NCBI GenBank assembly: GCA_018241665.1
Contig: JAFEDK010000027.1
Coordinates: 1 to 64,000, forward strand
Direction: 5' to 3'
Source: Pseudomonadota bacterium
GTDB taxonomy: Bacteria; Pseudomonadota; Gammaproteobacteria; Burkholderiales; Rhodocyclaceae
DNA: 64,000 nt
The notes below the pieces were generated by a model, which saw only the letters and a list, made by a program, of their open reading frames with translations, made no database searches and was not told the origin of the DNA. Below, piece after piece: positions 20,972-29,873 of this stretch; position 1 is the stretch's first letter, and each line of letters starts with the position of its first letter. The position numbers and the translations under genes are program-made.

Positions 20972-21859
20972 ATGAAAGCCCTTTCAAGCTCGGCCGGATA
21001 CCGTAACAAAATTGCCCTTCTCGCCGGGCTGCTGGCCCTATCGGGCTGTGCCAACATGCAAATGGGCTCGCAGGAGGCCAAGACCACCGCCACCGGTTCG
21101 GCCGGCGGTGCCAACTCCCAGAATGCCAACTCCACCCTCGAGAAGTGTACGGCGCCCCTCGGCACGATCGCCGTGGTGGAAGACACCGGAGCCCCCTGGT
21201 ATGGCGTTCTCACCGGGCAGATGAAGCTCGGCTCGACCGTACCCGTGCTCAAGCTGCTGATCCAGCAGTCCAACTGTTTCGTGGTGGTCGAGCGCGGCCG
21301 CGCGATGAACAACATGATGCAGGAACGCGCCCTGCAGCAGTCGGGCGAACTGCGTTCCAACTCCAATTTCGGCAAGGGCCAGATGGCTTCCGCCGACTAT
21401 TCCATGAGCCCGTCGATCACCTTCAGCAACAACAACGCGGGCGGCATGACCGGTGGCCTGGGCGGCATCGGTGGCGGCGTACTCGGTGCGGTCGTCGGCA
21501 GCATCAACGTCAAGGAAGCCAGCACCATGCTGACGATGGTCGACAACCGCTCCAGCGTCCAGCTCGTGGCGGCCGAAGGCAGCGCCCGCAACATGGACTT
21601 CGGCGGCATGGGCGCGCTGTTTGGCGGCGGCCTCGGTGGCGGCCTCGGCGGCTACACCAACACCGCAGAAGGCAAGGTCATCGTTGCCGCGTTCACCGAC
21701 GCCTACAACAACGTGGTCAAGGCCGTGAAGAACTACAAGGCCCAGGAAGTGAAGGGCGGCCTCGGCACCGGCGGCCAGCTCGGCGTACAGGGCGGCAGCA
21801 CCGGTGGCAGCAACGACGCGACGACGACCAAGTCCAAGTCGACGAAGAAAAAGAAATAA
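20972..21859 (+). CDS. CsgG/HfaB-like outer-membrane lipoprotein
   Basis: Lipoprotein of 295 residues with a clear signal peptide and lipobox LSGC (Cys near residue 26). The central region resembles the CsgG/HfaB/LpoB fold: GTIAVVEDTG, then VPVLKLLIQQSNCFVVVERGRAMNNMMQER. Instead of a compact barrel it carries glycine-rich stretches (GGMTGGLGGIGGGVLG near 160 and GGLGGGLGG near 225). The C-terminus is Ser/Thr/Lys-rich, ending in KKKK. The ATG at 20972 has AGGGGAAA just upstream; an earlier start at 20927 is unlikely. It probably acts with the adjacent caspase-like protein, but no curli or holdfast genes are present to assign a secretion role. Confidence 0.72.
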   Translation: MKALSSSAGYRNKIALLAGLLALSGCANMQMGSQEAKTTATGSAGGANSQNANSTLEKCTAPLGTIAVVEDTGAPWYGVLTGQMKLGSTVPVLKLLIQQSNCFVVVERGRAMNNMMQERALQQSGELRSNSNFGKGQMASADYSMSPSITFSNNNAGGMTGGLGGIGGGVLGAVVGSINVKEASTMLTMVDNRSSVQLVAAEGSARNMDFGGMGALFGGGLGGGLGGYTNTAEGKVIVAAFTDAYNNVVKAVKNYKAQEVKGGLGTGGQLGVQGGSTGGSNDATTTKSKSTKKKK

Positions 21860-21879
21860 GGCACTCTTCGCGTCCAGAG

Positions 21880-21910
21880 AGCCGGGCCTCGTGCCCGGCT
21901 TTGTACTTTT
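21880..21910 (+). terminator. Rho-independent terminator
   Basis: Perfect 8-bp stem AGCCGGGC / GCCCGGCT with a CTCGT loop, followed by TTGTACTTTT, 20 bases after the stop of the CsgG-like gene. Confidence 0.75.
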
Positions 21911-22002
21911 GGACTCCCGCCGCGATGCCCGTCCTCCACGTGTTCACGGCAAGACCTGCGCCAACATCCTGATGCGCAGGGGAGCTTTCAGCGAATGTTC
22001 CG

Positions 22003-23034
22003 ATGCACTTCGAGTTGATCCTGCCCGGATTGGACTGGCCCACCGGGCCCGGCCATCACCCTGCCGACGATCTGGCACTCCCCGCCCTGTCCAAGCTACT
22101 TGGCTTTGCCAACGTAGCATGGACGCCGCGCAGTACGCCGGAAACCTTATTGGCTGAACGTTTCGGACTCACGGATCGCCTGCCCCACGCGCGCTTCCGG
22201 CGCCTCGGGGAAAGCACCCCGGCACCAGCCGACGGCCACTGGCTGTGCTGCGACCCGGTCCACCTGCACTTCTCCCGCGACACGCTGCTGCTCAACGACG
22301 CCGGCGGACTCGACATCACGCGCGAGGAAGCCGATGCGCTGATGGATGGGCTGAACAAGACCTTCGCCGACATCGGGCACTTCGAGGCACCTGCGCCAGA
22401 TCGCTGGTACATCCGCCTGGCAGCCGAGCCGCAGCCGGCGTTCCATCCCCTTGCGGACGTCAATGGCCGCCCGGTGCAGCTCTTCCTCCCCGAAGGCGAG
22501 GAGGTTCCGCGCTGGGCGCGCCTGTCCAACGAGCTGGAAGTCTGGCTGTTCAGCCATCCGGTCAATGCGGCGCGGGAAGAGCGTGGCCAACGCACCATTA
22601 ACGGCATCTGGCTGTGGGGCAATGGAACGGCCAGCGCAGCCAGCCCGCCAGCCTGGTCTGCCATACAGGCCCGGCAGGCCTTCGCCCGCGGCCTCGCCTG
22701 CCATTTCAGCTTGGCCCCGGCGGCGGCCGACCGTTACTTGCGGCCGGATGGCAACGGCCTTGCGCTGGTCGACGACCTCCAGCGTCCGCTCCTCCATCAG
22801 GACCGGGAACTCTGGCGCAACGCGCTGCAAGCCCTGGAAAGCAATTGGTTCGCTCCGCTGCTGGCCGACCTCAAGGCCCGCCGGCTCGAGGCGGTCCGCA
22901 TCAGCGTGCCCAGTGACCGGAACTCGCTGCAGCTCGACATCGCCTCCAAGGGACTCTGGAAGTTCTGGCGCAAGCCGCGCCCCCTCGCCAGCGCGCTGGC
23001 TTCCGCCCCCCAATCCGCAGCCCAGACCCCATGA
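22003..23034 (+). CDS. Conserved protein of the COG4255/RpfE-type group, often annotated phosphoglycerate mutase
   Basis: Cytoplasmic protein of 343 residues. It resembles a conserved beta/gammaproteobacterial protein usually located before recJ and variously annotated as RpfE-type regulator or phosphoglycerate mutase. Recognisable segments are LILPGLDWP at the start, a DGHWLCCDPVHLHFSRD region near residue 80, and TINGIWLWGNG near 200. No cofactor-independent mutase metal motifs can be pointed to, so the enzymatic label is not adopted. It overlaps recJ by four bases (ATGA), which implies coupled expression and possibly a function in DNA metabolism. Confidence 0.7.
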   Translation: MHFELILPGLDWPTGPGHHPADDLALPALSKLLGFANVAWTPRSTPETLLAERFGLTDRLPHARFRRLGESTPAPADGHWLCCDPVHLHFSRDTLLLNDAGGLDITREEADALMDGLNKTFADIGHFEAPAPDRWYIRLAAEPQPAFHPLADVNGRPVQLFLPEGEEVPRWARLSNELEVWLFSHPVNAAREERGQRTINGIWLWGNGTASAASPPAWSAIQARQAFARGLACHFSLAPAAADRYLRPDGNGLALVDDLQRPLLHQDRELWRNALQALESNWFAPLLADLKARRLEAVRISVPSDRNSLQLDIASKGLWKFWRKPRPLASALASAPQSAAQTP

Positions 23035-24722
23035 CCCGCATTCTTCCCCGCCCCGTCCCCACCCGAGCCATCACGCATCTGCTGGAGGCTGGCACCCATC
23101 CGCTGCTGGCCCGCATCTATGCAGCCCGCGGCATCGAGAACCGGGAAGAACTCGACTACAGTCTCAAGGCCCTGATCCCCCCCCATCAACTCAAAGGGGT
23201 TCAAGACGCCGCCCAGATCCTTGCCGACGCCATCGAAGCGGGCGCGCGCATGCTCATCGTTGCGGACTACGACTGCGACGGCGCCACCGCCTGCGCAGTC
23301 GGCATCCGTGCCCTGCGCGCCTTTGGCGCCGAAGTCGGTTACCTGGTCCCCAATCGCTTCGAATACGGCTACGGCCTGACCCCGGCGATTGTCGAGCTGG
23401 CCGCCGCCATGGAGCCCGAGCTGCTAATCACCGTGGACAACGGCATCGCCAGCGTCGAAGGCGTCGCGGCGGCACGGGAACACGGCATCGCCACAGTCAT
23501 CACCGATCACCACCTGCCGGGCGACACGCTGCCGGAAGCGGATGTGATCGTGAATCCCAACCAGCCCGGCTGCCCATTCCCGAGCAAAGCCCTGGCCGGC
23601 GTCGGTGTCATGTTCTACACGATGCTGGCCCTGCGCGCAGAGTTGCGCGACCGGGGCTTCTTCGAAGGCCGAACCGAGCCGAACCTGGCCGAGCTGCTCG
23701 ATCTGGTAGCACTCGGCACCGTCGCCGACGTGGTCAAACTCGACCACAACAACCGTATCCTGGTCTCGCAGGGCCTGCAGCGCATGCGCGCGGACCGCAT
23801 GCAGCCCGGCGTCCGGGCGCTTTTTGCCGCCGCCGGACGCGATGCGACGCGCGCCACCACTTTCGACATGGGCTTCGCGCTGGGGCCCCGCCTCAACGCC
23901 GCCGGCCGTCTTGCCGACATGTCCCTCGGCATCGAATGCCTGATCACCGACGACATGGGCCGCGCCCTCAACATCGCCCAAGAACTCGACCGCCTCAACC
24001 GGGAACGGCGCAGCATCGAAGCGGAAATGCAGGAAGGCGCGATGCTCGAACTGGACGGAATCGACCCGGGCAGCCGCGCCACGCTGACGCTGTTCCAGCC
24101 CGAATGGCACCAGGGGGTGATCGGCATCCTGGCCGGGCGCATCAAGGAAAAGTTCCACCGCCCCACGGTGGCCTTCGCCCGTGGCGACGAAGGACAGCTG
24201 AAAGGCTCGGGCCGTTCGATTCCCGGCCTGCACCTGCGCGATGCCCTTGATCTGGTGACCAAGCAGGCACCGGACCTGATCCTGAAGTTCGGCGGACACG
24301 CAATGGCTGCCGGCCTCACCATCCGTGAGGCAGACCTCGAGCGCTTTGAGAGAATTTTCGAATCCGTCGTGCAGTCGCTGATCGACCCGGCCGACCTGAC
24401 CCGCAGCCTGGAAACCGACGGCGCGCTGGAAGACAGCCTCTACAACCTGGAAACGGCGAGGCTACTGGAACGGGAAATCTGGGGCCAAGGCTTCGCAGCC
24501 CCGGTCTTCGACGACACCTTCCGCGTCGAGAACCAGCGCATCCTGAAGGACAAGCACCTCAAGCTCCAACTGCGCAAGGGCAACACGCGGATCGACGCCA
24601 TTCAGTTCAACTGCACCACGTCCGCTGGACCGCAGATCCACGCGGCCTTCCGGCTGGCAGTCAACGAATATAATGGCGCTGCGAACATCCAGCTGATGCT
24701 GGAACATTTCGAAGCTGCCTAA
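23031..24722 (+). CDS. recJ: Single-stranded-DNA-specific exonuclease RecJ
   Basis: 5'-to-3' ssDNA exonuclease used in recombination, mismatch and base-excision repair. At 563 residues it matches the usual length. DHH phosphoesterase motifs are present: VADYDCDGATA (motif I, near residue 78), ITVDNG (motif II), VITDHHLPGD (motif III, near 162) and ALGTVADVV (motif IV). The DHHA1 motif GGHAMAAG lies near residue 423, followed by the OB-fold region (about 450-560). The start overlaps the preceding gene by four bases. Confidence 0.95.
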   Translation: MTRILPRPVPTRAITHLLEAGTHPLLARIYAARGIENREELDYSLKALIPPHQLKGVQDAAQILADAIEAGARMLIVADYDCDGATACAVGIRALRAFGAEVGYLVPNRFEYGYGLTPAIVELAAAMEPELLITVDNGIASVEGVAAAREHGIATVITDHHLPGDTLPEADVIVNPNQPGCPFPSKALAGVGVMFYTMLALRAELRDRGFFEGRTEPNLAELLDLVALGTVADVVKLDHNNRILVSQGLQRMRADRMQPGVRALFAAAGRDATRATTFDMGFALGPRLNAAGRLADMSLGIECLITDDMGRALNIAQELDRLNRERRSIEAEMQEGAMLELDGIDPGSRATLTLFQPEWHQGVIGILAGRIKEKFHRPTVAFARGDEGQLKGSGRSIPGLHLRDALDLVTKQAPDLILKFGGHAMAAGLTIREADLERFERIFESVVQSLIDPADLTRSLETDGALEDSLYNLETARLLEREIWGQGFAAPVFDDTFRVENQRILKDKHLKLQLRKGNTRIDAIQFNCTTSAGPQIHAAFRLAVNEYNGAANIQLMLEHFEAA

Positions 24723-24809
24723 AGGCTTTCTCCAACAGAAGCAGAGGCCCAGTCAAGCACAGCAGCCAATGCGCGCTGAGCAGCCTAGAGCACTACGCCC
24801 TTCACCGAA

Positions 24810-24845
24810 GTTTCCCACCCGCCGCATGACGCTCGGGCGGGAAAC
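24810..24845 (-). terminator. Inverted repeat downstream of the RRM gene
   Basis: 12-base arms GTTTCCCACCCG / CGGGCGGGAAAC with one mismatch and a 12-base loop, in the convergent space between recJ and the RNA-binding protein gene. No long T tract. It may end either transcript. Confidence 0.45.
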
Positions 24846-24878
24846 CCGGTATGAAGAAAGGTTTGTCCGGGATACGGT

Positions 24879-25259
24879 TCAGTAACGACCGCCGCCACCG
24901 CCGAAGCCAGAGCCACCGCCCGGACCTCGTCGGCCACCGCCGCCTCCGAAACCGCCACCACCACCTCCGCCCCCCGGACCCCGGCGGGGACCGCCGAAAC
25001 CGCTACGCGGCTCCTGCGGGCGGGCCTCATTCACCGTGAGGTTGCGGCCATCGTAATTTTTACCATTGGCGCCTGCGATCGCTGCCTGGGCCTCATCGTC
25101 GGAACCCATCTCGACAAAGCCAAACCCTTTGGAGCGGCCGGTTTCACGATCCATGATCACCTGGGCAGAAGCCACGGTGCCGAACTCGTGAAAAATCTCT
25201 TCCAGACGACTCTTATCTACAGTGTAGGCCAGGTTGCCTACATAAAGCTTAGTACCCAA
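24879..25259 (-). CDS. RRM-type RNA-binding protein with glycine-rich tail
   Basis: Small RNA-binding protein of 126 residues. One RRM occupies about residues 2-80, with RNP2 KLYVGNLAY and RNP1 SKGFGFVEM. An Arg/Gly-rich low-complexity tail (about 85-126, GGGG repeats ending in GGGGRY) follows. This architecture is typical of proteobacterial and cyanobacterial cold-induced RRM proteins. No ATG lies in frame between the upstream region and the RRM. A TTG at 25259 with GGAG eight bases upstream is the best start and gives the family-typical MGTKLYVGNL-like N-terminus. The longer frame to 25364 is considered leader. Confidence 0.85.
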   Translation of the reverse strand: MGTKLYVGNLAYTVDKSRLEEIFHEFGTVASAQVIMDRETGRSKGFGFVEMGSDDEAQAAIAGANGKNYDGRNLTVNEARPQEPRSGFGGPRRGPGGGGGGGGFGGGGGRRGPGGGSGFGGGGGRY

Positions 25260-25403
25260 TTGACGCGCTCCATTTCGAAAAGAAAGGCGGCCACGAGACA
25301 GTCCGCCCTCACACAATAGCAAGGCATTCCGCGGACGTCGAATGTTTTTGTACCTAAAGAGCAATCCGTATTACCGCATTCCTCCGGCATTACAGGCAGT
25401 CAT

Positions 25404-25419
25404 TGTGAAGCCCCTGACA
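25404..25419 (+). promoter_or_regulatory. NifA upstream activator sequence, distal
   Basis: Exact TGT-N10-ACA match (TGT GAAGCCCCTG ACA) about 96 bases before the -24 element of nifE. This is the established NifA binding consensus. Confidence 0.75.
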
Positions 25420-25434
25420 ATGCCCTGCGGCGCT

Positions 25435-25450
25435 TGTAAGGTTCGTCACA
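25435..25450 (+). promoter_or_regulatory. NifA upstream activator sequence, proximal
   Basis: Second exact TGT-N10-ACA match (TGT AAGGTTCGTC ACA), 31 bases downstream of the first, close to three helical turns. Both sites would therefore lie on the same face of the DNA. Confidence 0.75.
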
Positions 25451-25514
25451 AGGCCACACCCCCTTCATTTCACCACACCACTGTAATTTCAATGCCTTAG
25501 CACCTTTCATCAGA

Positions 25515-25529
25515 TGGCACGGAGCTTGC
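25515..25529 (+). promoter_or_regulatory. Sigma-54 (-24/-12) promoter of nifE
   Basis: TGGCAC-N5-TTGC matches the sigma-54 consensus exactly, and its TTGC ends 34 bases before the nifE GTG start. With the two NifA sites upstream it forms a complete nif promoter. Confidence 0.9.
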
Positions 25530-25563
25530 GGATCGATACCTGAGACCAACCGGGAGATTCGCG

Positions 25564-27060
25564 GTGAAACCATCTGAAGTAGCAGTTCTTCTCGACGAAC
25601 CCGCCTGCACCCACAACAAGAAGGCGAAATCCGGCTGTTCCAAGCCGACGCCGGGTGCCTCCGCCGGTGGTTGCGCCTTCGACGGCGCCCAGATTGCGCT
25701 GCTGCCGATCGCCGACGTTGCCCACATCGTTCATGGTCCGATTGCTTGTGCTGGCAGCTCCTGGGACAACCGGGGCACCCGCTCCACCGGGCCTACGTTG
25801 TACCGGATCGGGATGACCACCGACCTCACCGAGCAGGACGTGATCATGGGTCGCAGCGAAAAGCGGCTGTTCCACTCGATCAAACAGGCCATCGAGACCC
25901 ACAACCCCAAGGCCGTCTTCGTCTACAACACCTGCGTCCCGGCCCTGGTTGGCGACGACATCGATGCCGTCTGCAAGGCCGCCACGGAACGCTGGGGCAC
26001 GCCGGTGGTGCCTGTCGATTCCGCCGGTTTCTACGGCACCAAGAACCTCGGCAACCGCATTGCCGGCGAGGCAATGGTCAAGTACGTGGCGGGCACCGCC
26101 GAGCCCCTGCCGCCGCCCGCCGCCGCCATCGAATACGCAGAGAAGCGCGGCATCAAGATCCACAATGTGAACCTCATCGGCGAATACAACATCGCCGGCG
26201 AGTTCTGGTTCATCGCCCCACTCCTCGACGAACTGGGCATCCGCGTGATCTGCACCCTGTCCGGCGACGGCCGCTTCCATGAGGTGCAGTCCATGCACCG
26301 GGCCGAAGTGAACATGATGGTGTGCTCCAAGGCGATGCTCAACGTCGCCCGCAAGCTCGAAGACCGCTTCGGCACGCCGTGGTTTGAAGGCAGCTTCTAC
26401 GGCATCACCGACACCACCCAGGCCCTGCGCGACTTCGCCCGCCTGATCGGCGACCCGGACCTCACCGAGCGCACCGAAGCCCTCATCGCCCGCGAAGAAG
26501 CCAAGATCTTCGCCGCCCTCAAGCCCTGGCGTGCGCGCCTCGAAGGCAAGCGGGTGCTGCTCAACACTGGCGGCGTGAAGAGTTGGTCCATCGTCTCCGC
26601 ACTGCAGGATCTCGGCCTGGTCGTCGTCGCCACCGCCACCAAGAAATCCACCGAGGAAGACAAGGCGCGCATCCGCGAGCTGATGGGACCGGAAGCCAAG
26701 ATGGTCGAGGACGGCTCGCCACGCGCGCTGCTCAACATGGTCAAGGAGCTGCGCGCCGACATCCTCATCGCCGGCGGCCGCAACCTTTACACCGCCCTCA
26801 AGGCCCGCCTGCCCTTCCTCGACATCAACCAGGAACGGGAATTTGGCTACGCCGGCTACACCGGCATGCTTGAACTGGTGAAGCAACTCGCCCTGACCCT
26901 CGAATCCCCCGTCTGGACGCAGGCCCGCAGCGCCGCACCGTGGGCCGCCCTGCGCCCTGCCGCCCCTGAACTGCCGCTGGATGCCGACGACCTGCCGATG
27001 CCTCTCGACGATGGCTTCGACATGGACGACGTGCACGACCACCACCACGCCGCCGCCTGA
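25564..27060 (+). CDS. nifE: Nitrogenase FeMo-cofactor assembly protein NifE
   Basis: Alpha-type subunit of the NifEN scaffold on which the FeMo-cofactor precursor is matured. Conserved features are the N-terminal HNKKAKSGC cluster-binding segment, [24 protein letters not shown] near residue 60, and [12 protein letters not shown] near 125. The start is GTG with GGAG eight bases upstream. At 498 residues it is slightly long, because the C-terminus ends in an acidic/His-rich tail ([11 protein letters not shown]) that is unusual for NifE. It is first in the operon behind a sigma-54/NifA promoter and is followed by nifN after 11 bases. Confidence 0.96.
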   Translation: MKPSEVAVLLDEPACTHNKKAKSGCSKPTPGASAGGCAFDGAQIALLPIADVAHIVHGPIACAGSSWDNRGTRSTGPTLYRIGMTTDLTEQDVIMGRSEKRLFHSIKQAIETHNPKAVFVYNTCVPALVGDDIDAVCKAATERWGTPVVPVDSAGFYGTKNLGNRIAGEAMVKYVAGTAEPLPPPAAAIEYAEKRGIKIHNVNLIGEYNIAGEFWFIAPLLDELGIRVICTLSGDGRFHEVQSMHRAEVNMMVCSKAMLNVARKLEDRFGTPWFEGSFYGITDTTQALRDFARLIGDPDLTERTEALIAREEAKIFAALKPWRARLEGKRVLLNTGGVKSWSIVSALQDLGLVVVATATKKSTEEDKARIRELMGPEAKMVEDGSPRALLNMVKELRADILIAGGRNLYTALKARLPFLDINQEREFGYAGYTGMLELVKQLALTLESPVWTQARSAAPWAALRPAAPELPLDADDLPMPLDDGFDMDDVHDHHHAAA

Positions 27061-27071
27061 GGAGCCGAGCC

Positions 27072-28490
27072 ATGAGCGAGATCATCAAGCGCAGCAAGGC
27101 CATGTCGGTGAGCCCCCTAAAGGCCAGCTCGCCGACCGGCGCCGCCCTGGCCTTCCTGGGCATCCACCACGCCATCCCGATGCTGCACGGCAGCCAGGGT
27201 TGCACGGCCTTCGCCAAGGTCTATTTCGTGCGCCACTTCCGCGAACCGATCCCTCTGCAGACCACTGCGATGGACCAGGCCAGCAGCGTGATGGGTGCCG
27301 ACGACAACGTGATCCAGGGCCTCGCCACCATCTGCGCCAAGCAGAAGCCGGCGATGATCGGCCTGCCGACCACCGGCCTGTCGGAAACCCAGGGCACCGA
27401 CATCGCCCGGCTGGTCAAGGACTTCTACCGCCAGCACCCGGAATACGCCCACGTGGCGGTCATCCCGGTCAATACGCCGGACTTCACCGGCTGCCTGGAA
27501 ACCGGCTACGCGCTGGCTGTGAAAGGCATGTTTGAGGCCCTGGTGCCGGCCGATCGCACGCGTGTCGGCCTGCGCCCGCGCCAGATCAACGTGGTTCCCC
27601 ACGCCTCCTTGACACCCGGCGACACCGAGGCGCTGAAGGAACTCATCGAATCCTTCGGCCTTCGTCCGGTGATGGTGCCCGACGTCGGCGATTCCCTCGA
27701 CGGCCACCTGATGCCCGAGGACTACACACCACTGACCCTCGGCGGCACGCCGGTCAGCGAGTTCGCGACCCTCGGCGAAGCCGCTGCGACGATCGTCATC
27801 GGCCGCTCGCTGGACGCTGCCGCCGACGTACTGGCCGAGCGCACCGGTGTGCCCGACCACCGCTTCGACCACCTGATGGGCCTGGACGCCAACGACCGCC
27901 TGATCGGCGTGCTGGCAGAAGTGTCCGGCCATCCGGTGCCGGAGCGCATCGAACGCCAGCGCGCCCAGTACCAGGACGCCCTCGTCGATTGCCACTTCAT
28001 GCTCGGCATGGCACGCGTCGCAATCGCCGCCGACCCTGACCTGCTACTCGGCATGAGCGAGTTCCTCAAGTCGGTCGGCTCGGACATCGTCGCCGCCATC
28101 GCGCCGGTCCGCGCCCCGTCCCTCGACGACGTGCCCGCCGACAAGGTGCATATCGGCGACCTGGAAGACCTGGAGATCGCCGGGCGCGAAGGGCAGTGCC
28201 AACTCGTCATCGGCAACTCCCACGCAGTCTCCAGCGCCGAGCGCCTCGGCGTGCCGATCCTGCGCATCGGTTTCCCCCAGTACGACCTCGTGGGTGGTTA
28301 CACCCGCACCTGGATCGGCTACCGCGGTAGCCGGCAAGCCTTGTTCGACCTCGCCAACCTGCTGCTCGAACATCATGAAGAACACCACCTCATCGCCCCG
28401 TACCGGTCCATCTTCCGGCCCGCAGAAGCCTTCGCCGAGCTCGGCCCGGCCACCCCGGCGACTGCGGCTGGTGGTCTCCCCATCCACTGA
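27072..28490 (+). CDS. nifN: Nitrogenase FeMo-cofactor scaffold protein NifN
   Basis: Beta-type subunit of the NifEN scaffold, 472 residues. Characteristic segments are [18 protein letters not shown] at the start, [20 protein letters not shown] near residue 38 (cluster-ligand Cys), [11 protein letters not shown] near 100, and [13 protein letters not shown] near 137. GGAG lies eight bases before the ATG, and nifE ends 11 bases upstream. Together with NifE it accepts NifB-co and passes matured cofactor on to NifDK through NifX/NafY-type carriers. Confidence 0.96.
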   Translation: MSEIIKRSKAMSVSPLKASSPTGAALAFLGIHHAIPMLHGSQGCTAFAKVYFVRHFREPIPLQTTAMDQASSVMGADDNVIQGLATICAKQKPAMIGLPTTGLSETQGTDIARLVKDFYRQHPEYAHVAVIPVNTPDFTGCLETGYALAVKGMFEALVPADRTRVGLRPRQINVVPHASLTPGDTEALKELIESFGLRPVMVPDVGDSLDGHLMPEDYTPLTLGGTPVSEFATLGEAAATIVIGRSLDAAADVLAERTGVPDHRFDHLMGLDANDRLIGVLAEVSGHPVPERIERQRAQYQDALVDCHFMLGMARVAIAADPDLLLGMSEFLKSVGSDIVAAIAPVRAPSLDDVPADKVHIGDLEDLEIAGREGQCQLVIGNSHAVSSAERLGVPILRIGFPQYDLVGGYTRTWIGYRGSRQALFDLANLLLEHHEEHHLIAPYRSIFRPAEAFAELGPATPATAAGGLPIH

Positions 28491-28500
28491 GGAATCAGCC

Positions 28501-28926
28501 ATGCAGCTACGCGTCGCCTTCGCCAGCAGTGACCGGGTGGTCATCGATCAGCACTTCGGTGCCGCCAGCGCCTTCGCCATCCACGAGATCGGCCTCGACA
28601 CCTCACGCCTCATCGAAGTGGCCCAGTTCATCGAAACCGCGATGGACGGCCACGAGGGCAAGCTTGACGCCAAGATCGCCCTCCTCGACGGCTGCTCCGC
28701 GGTATTCAGCGAGGCAGTAGGAGCCTCGGCGATCCAGCGCCTGCTCTCCAAGGGCGTGCAGCCGGTCAAGGTCGAAAACGGCACGACCATCGATTCCGTT
28801 ATCGCGATGCTGCAGGGCGAGCTCAAGGACGGCCCCACCGGCTGGCTGGCCAAGGCGGCGCAGCGCGGCACGCCAAAGAGCACCGAGCGCTTCGCCGACA
28901 TGGAAGAGGAAGGGTGGAGCGAATGA
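28501..28926 (+). CDS. nifX: Nitrogenase cofactor carrier NifX
   Basis: Small cofactor-binding protein of 141 residues with the dinitrogenase iron-molybdenum cofactor (NifX/NafY/NifB C-terminal) fold: LRVAFASSDRVVIDQHFGAA at the N-terminus, then a GCSAVFSEAVGASA loop. It shuttles NifB-co or precursor during cofactor assembly. The ATG at 28501 has AGGA eight bases upstream and directly follows the nifN stop; the longer frame running into nifN is a shadow. The stop overlaps the next gene (ATGA). Confidence 0.93.
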   Translation: MQLRVAFASSDRVVIDQHFGAASAFAIHEIGLDTSRLIEVAQFIETAMDGHEGKLDAKIALLDGCSAVFSEAVGASAIQRLLSKGVQPVKVENGTTIDSVIAMLQGELKDGPTGWLAKAAQRGTPKSTERFADMEEEGWSE

Positions 28927-29396
28927 TCATCGAACAAGGCCGCGTCATCGCGGCAAACGCCGAATGGGCCGAAGTCGAGGCCGGCGGCAGCGGCTGCTCC
29001 AGCTGTGGCACCGCCAGCGCCTGCGGCGTGCCCAAGGAAGGCAAGGCCGGCCTGCACGGGCGCATGGTGCTACGCCTCGCCAATAGCGTCGGCGCCAAGG
29101 CCGGCGACATCGTCGACCTGTCTGTCAGCTCCGAATCCATGACCACCGACGTCGGCGTCGCCTACGGGCTGCCGACGGTCGGGATGATCATCGGCATGGC
29201 GCTCGCCCACGGCCTGTTCAGCAATAGCGGCGAAGCCCTCGGTGCCTTGCTCGGCGCGCTGTCCGGCTTCGTCGGCGCCCGTCTAGCTGCCGCCCGCATT
29301 CCCAGTGGCGTGCGCATCCTCGCCATCGCCAACACCGCGCCGGCATCGGGCTCCGCCCTGCCGATCTATTTTCAAGCCGCTTTATCCAAGGAGTGA
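28923..29396 (+). CDS. RseC/MucC (SoxR-reducing) family membrane protein in the nif operon
   Basis: Membrane protein of 157 residues with the RseC architecture. The N-terminal soluble domain contains the Cys cluster CSSCGTASACG (about residues 21-31), and two adjacent hydrophobic helices lie at about residues 82-130. RseC-family proteins are associated with the Rnf/Rsx electron-transport complex. In this operon that suggests a role in supplying or tuning low-potential electrons for nitrogenase, which is inference. The ATG at 28923 overlaps the nifX stop by four bases and it is translated as part of the nif operon. Confidence 0.82.
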   Translation: MIIEQGRVIAANAEWAEVEAGGSGCSSCGTASACGVPKEGKAGLHGRMVLRLANSVGAKAGDIVDLSVSSESMTTDVGVAYGLPTVGMIIGMALAHGLFSNSGEALGALLGALSGFVGARLAAARIPSGVRILAIANTAPASGSALPIYFQAALSKE

Positions 29397-29401
29397 CAAC
29401 A

Positions 29402-29863
29402 ATGACTACCGCCACCGCTGACGAAGGCCTGTGGAGTTCCGATTACGTCAAAGAGATGGTCAAGCAGATGCGCGCGCTTGACTCCTATGGCACCTACGAC
29501 GGCTGGCCCAACGAACGGGTGCTGGCCCCCTTCATCGTCACCAAGGACCAGCGCCGCGAGATCCCGGTGATCGGCGATCCGGACGAGGTCATCCTGTCCC
29601 GCGTGAAGGCCTTCTACAACGGCCTGGCCGTGTTGATCGAAAAGGAAAGCGGCCTGATGGCCAGCTCGATCATCAACATCACCCACGAAGGCTTCGGGCG
29701 CGCGCTGATCTCGGTGGGCAAACTGATCGTCCTCGACCGTACCCTGCGCGACGTCCATCGCTTCGGTTTCGACAGCATCGGCAAGATGAAGGACGAGGCC
29801 GACAAGTTGCTGTCGGTGGCCGTGGCCATCGTCGGCAAGTACCCGGAAGTCGCCGGTCTGTAA
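29402..29863 (+). CDS. NifX-associated protein (DUF269)
   Basis: Cytoplasmic protein of 153 residues recognised as the DUF269/NifX-associated family. Segments are LWSSDYVKEMVKQMRALDSYGTYD, VKAFYNGLAVLIEKESG, and a conserved NITHEGFGRALISVGKLIVLDRTLRDVHRFGF block near residues 95-125. The family is found almost only in nif clusters next to nifX; its biochemical role is not established. AAGGAG lies eight bases before the ATG at 29402, so that start is preferred over a GTG three codons earlier. Confidence 0.9.
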   Translation: MTTATADEGLWSSDYVKEMVKQMRALDSYGTYDGWPNERVLAPFIVTKDQRREIPVIGDPDEVILSRVKAFYNGLAVLIEKESGLMASSIINITHEGFGRALISVGKLIVLDRTLRDVHRFGFDSIGKMKDEADKLLSVAVAIVGKYPEVAGL

Positions 29864-29873
29864 GGTGAGCGCC

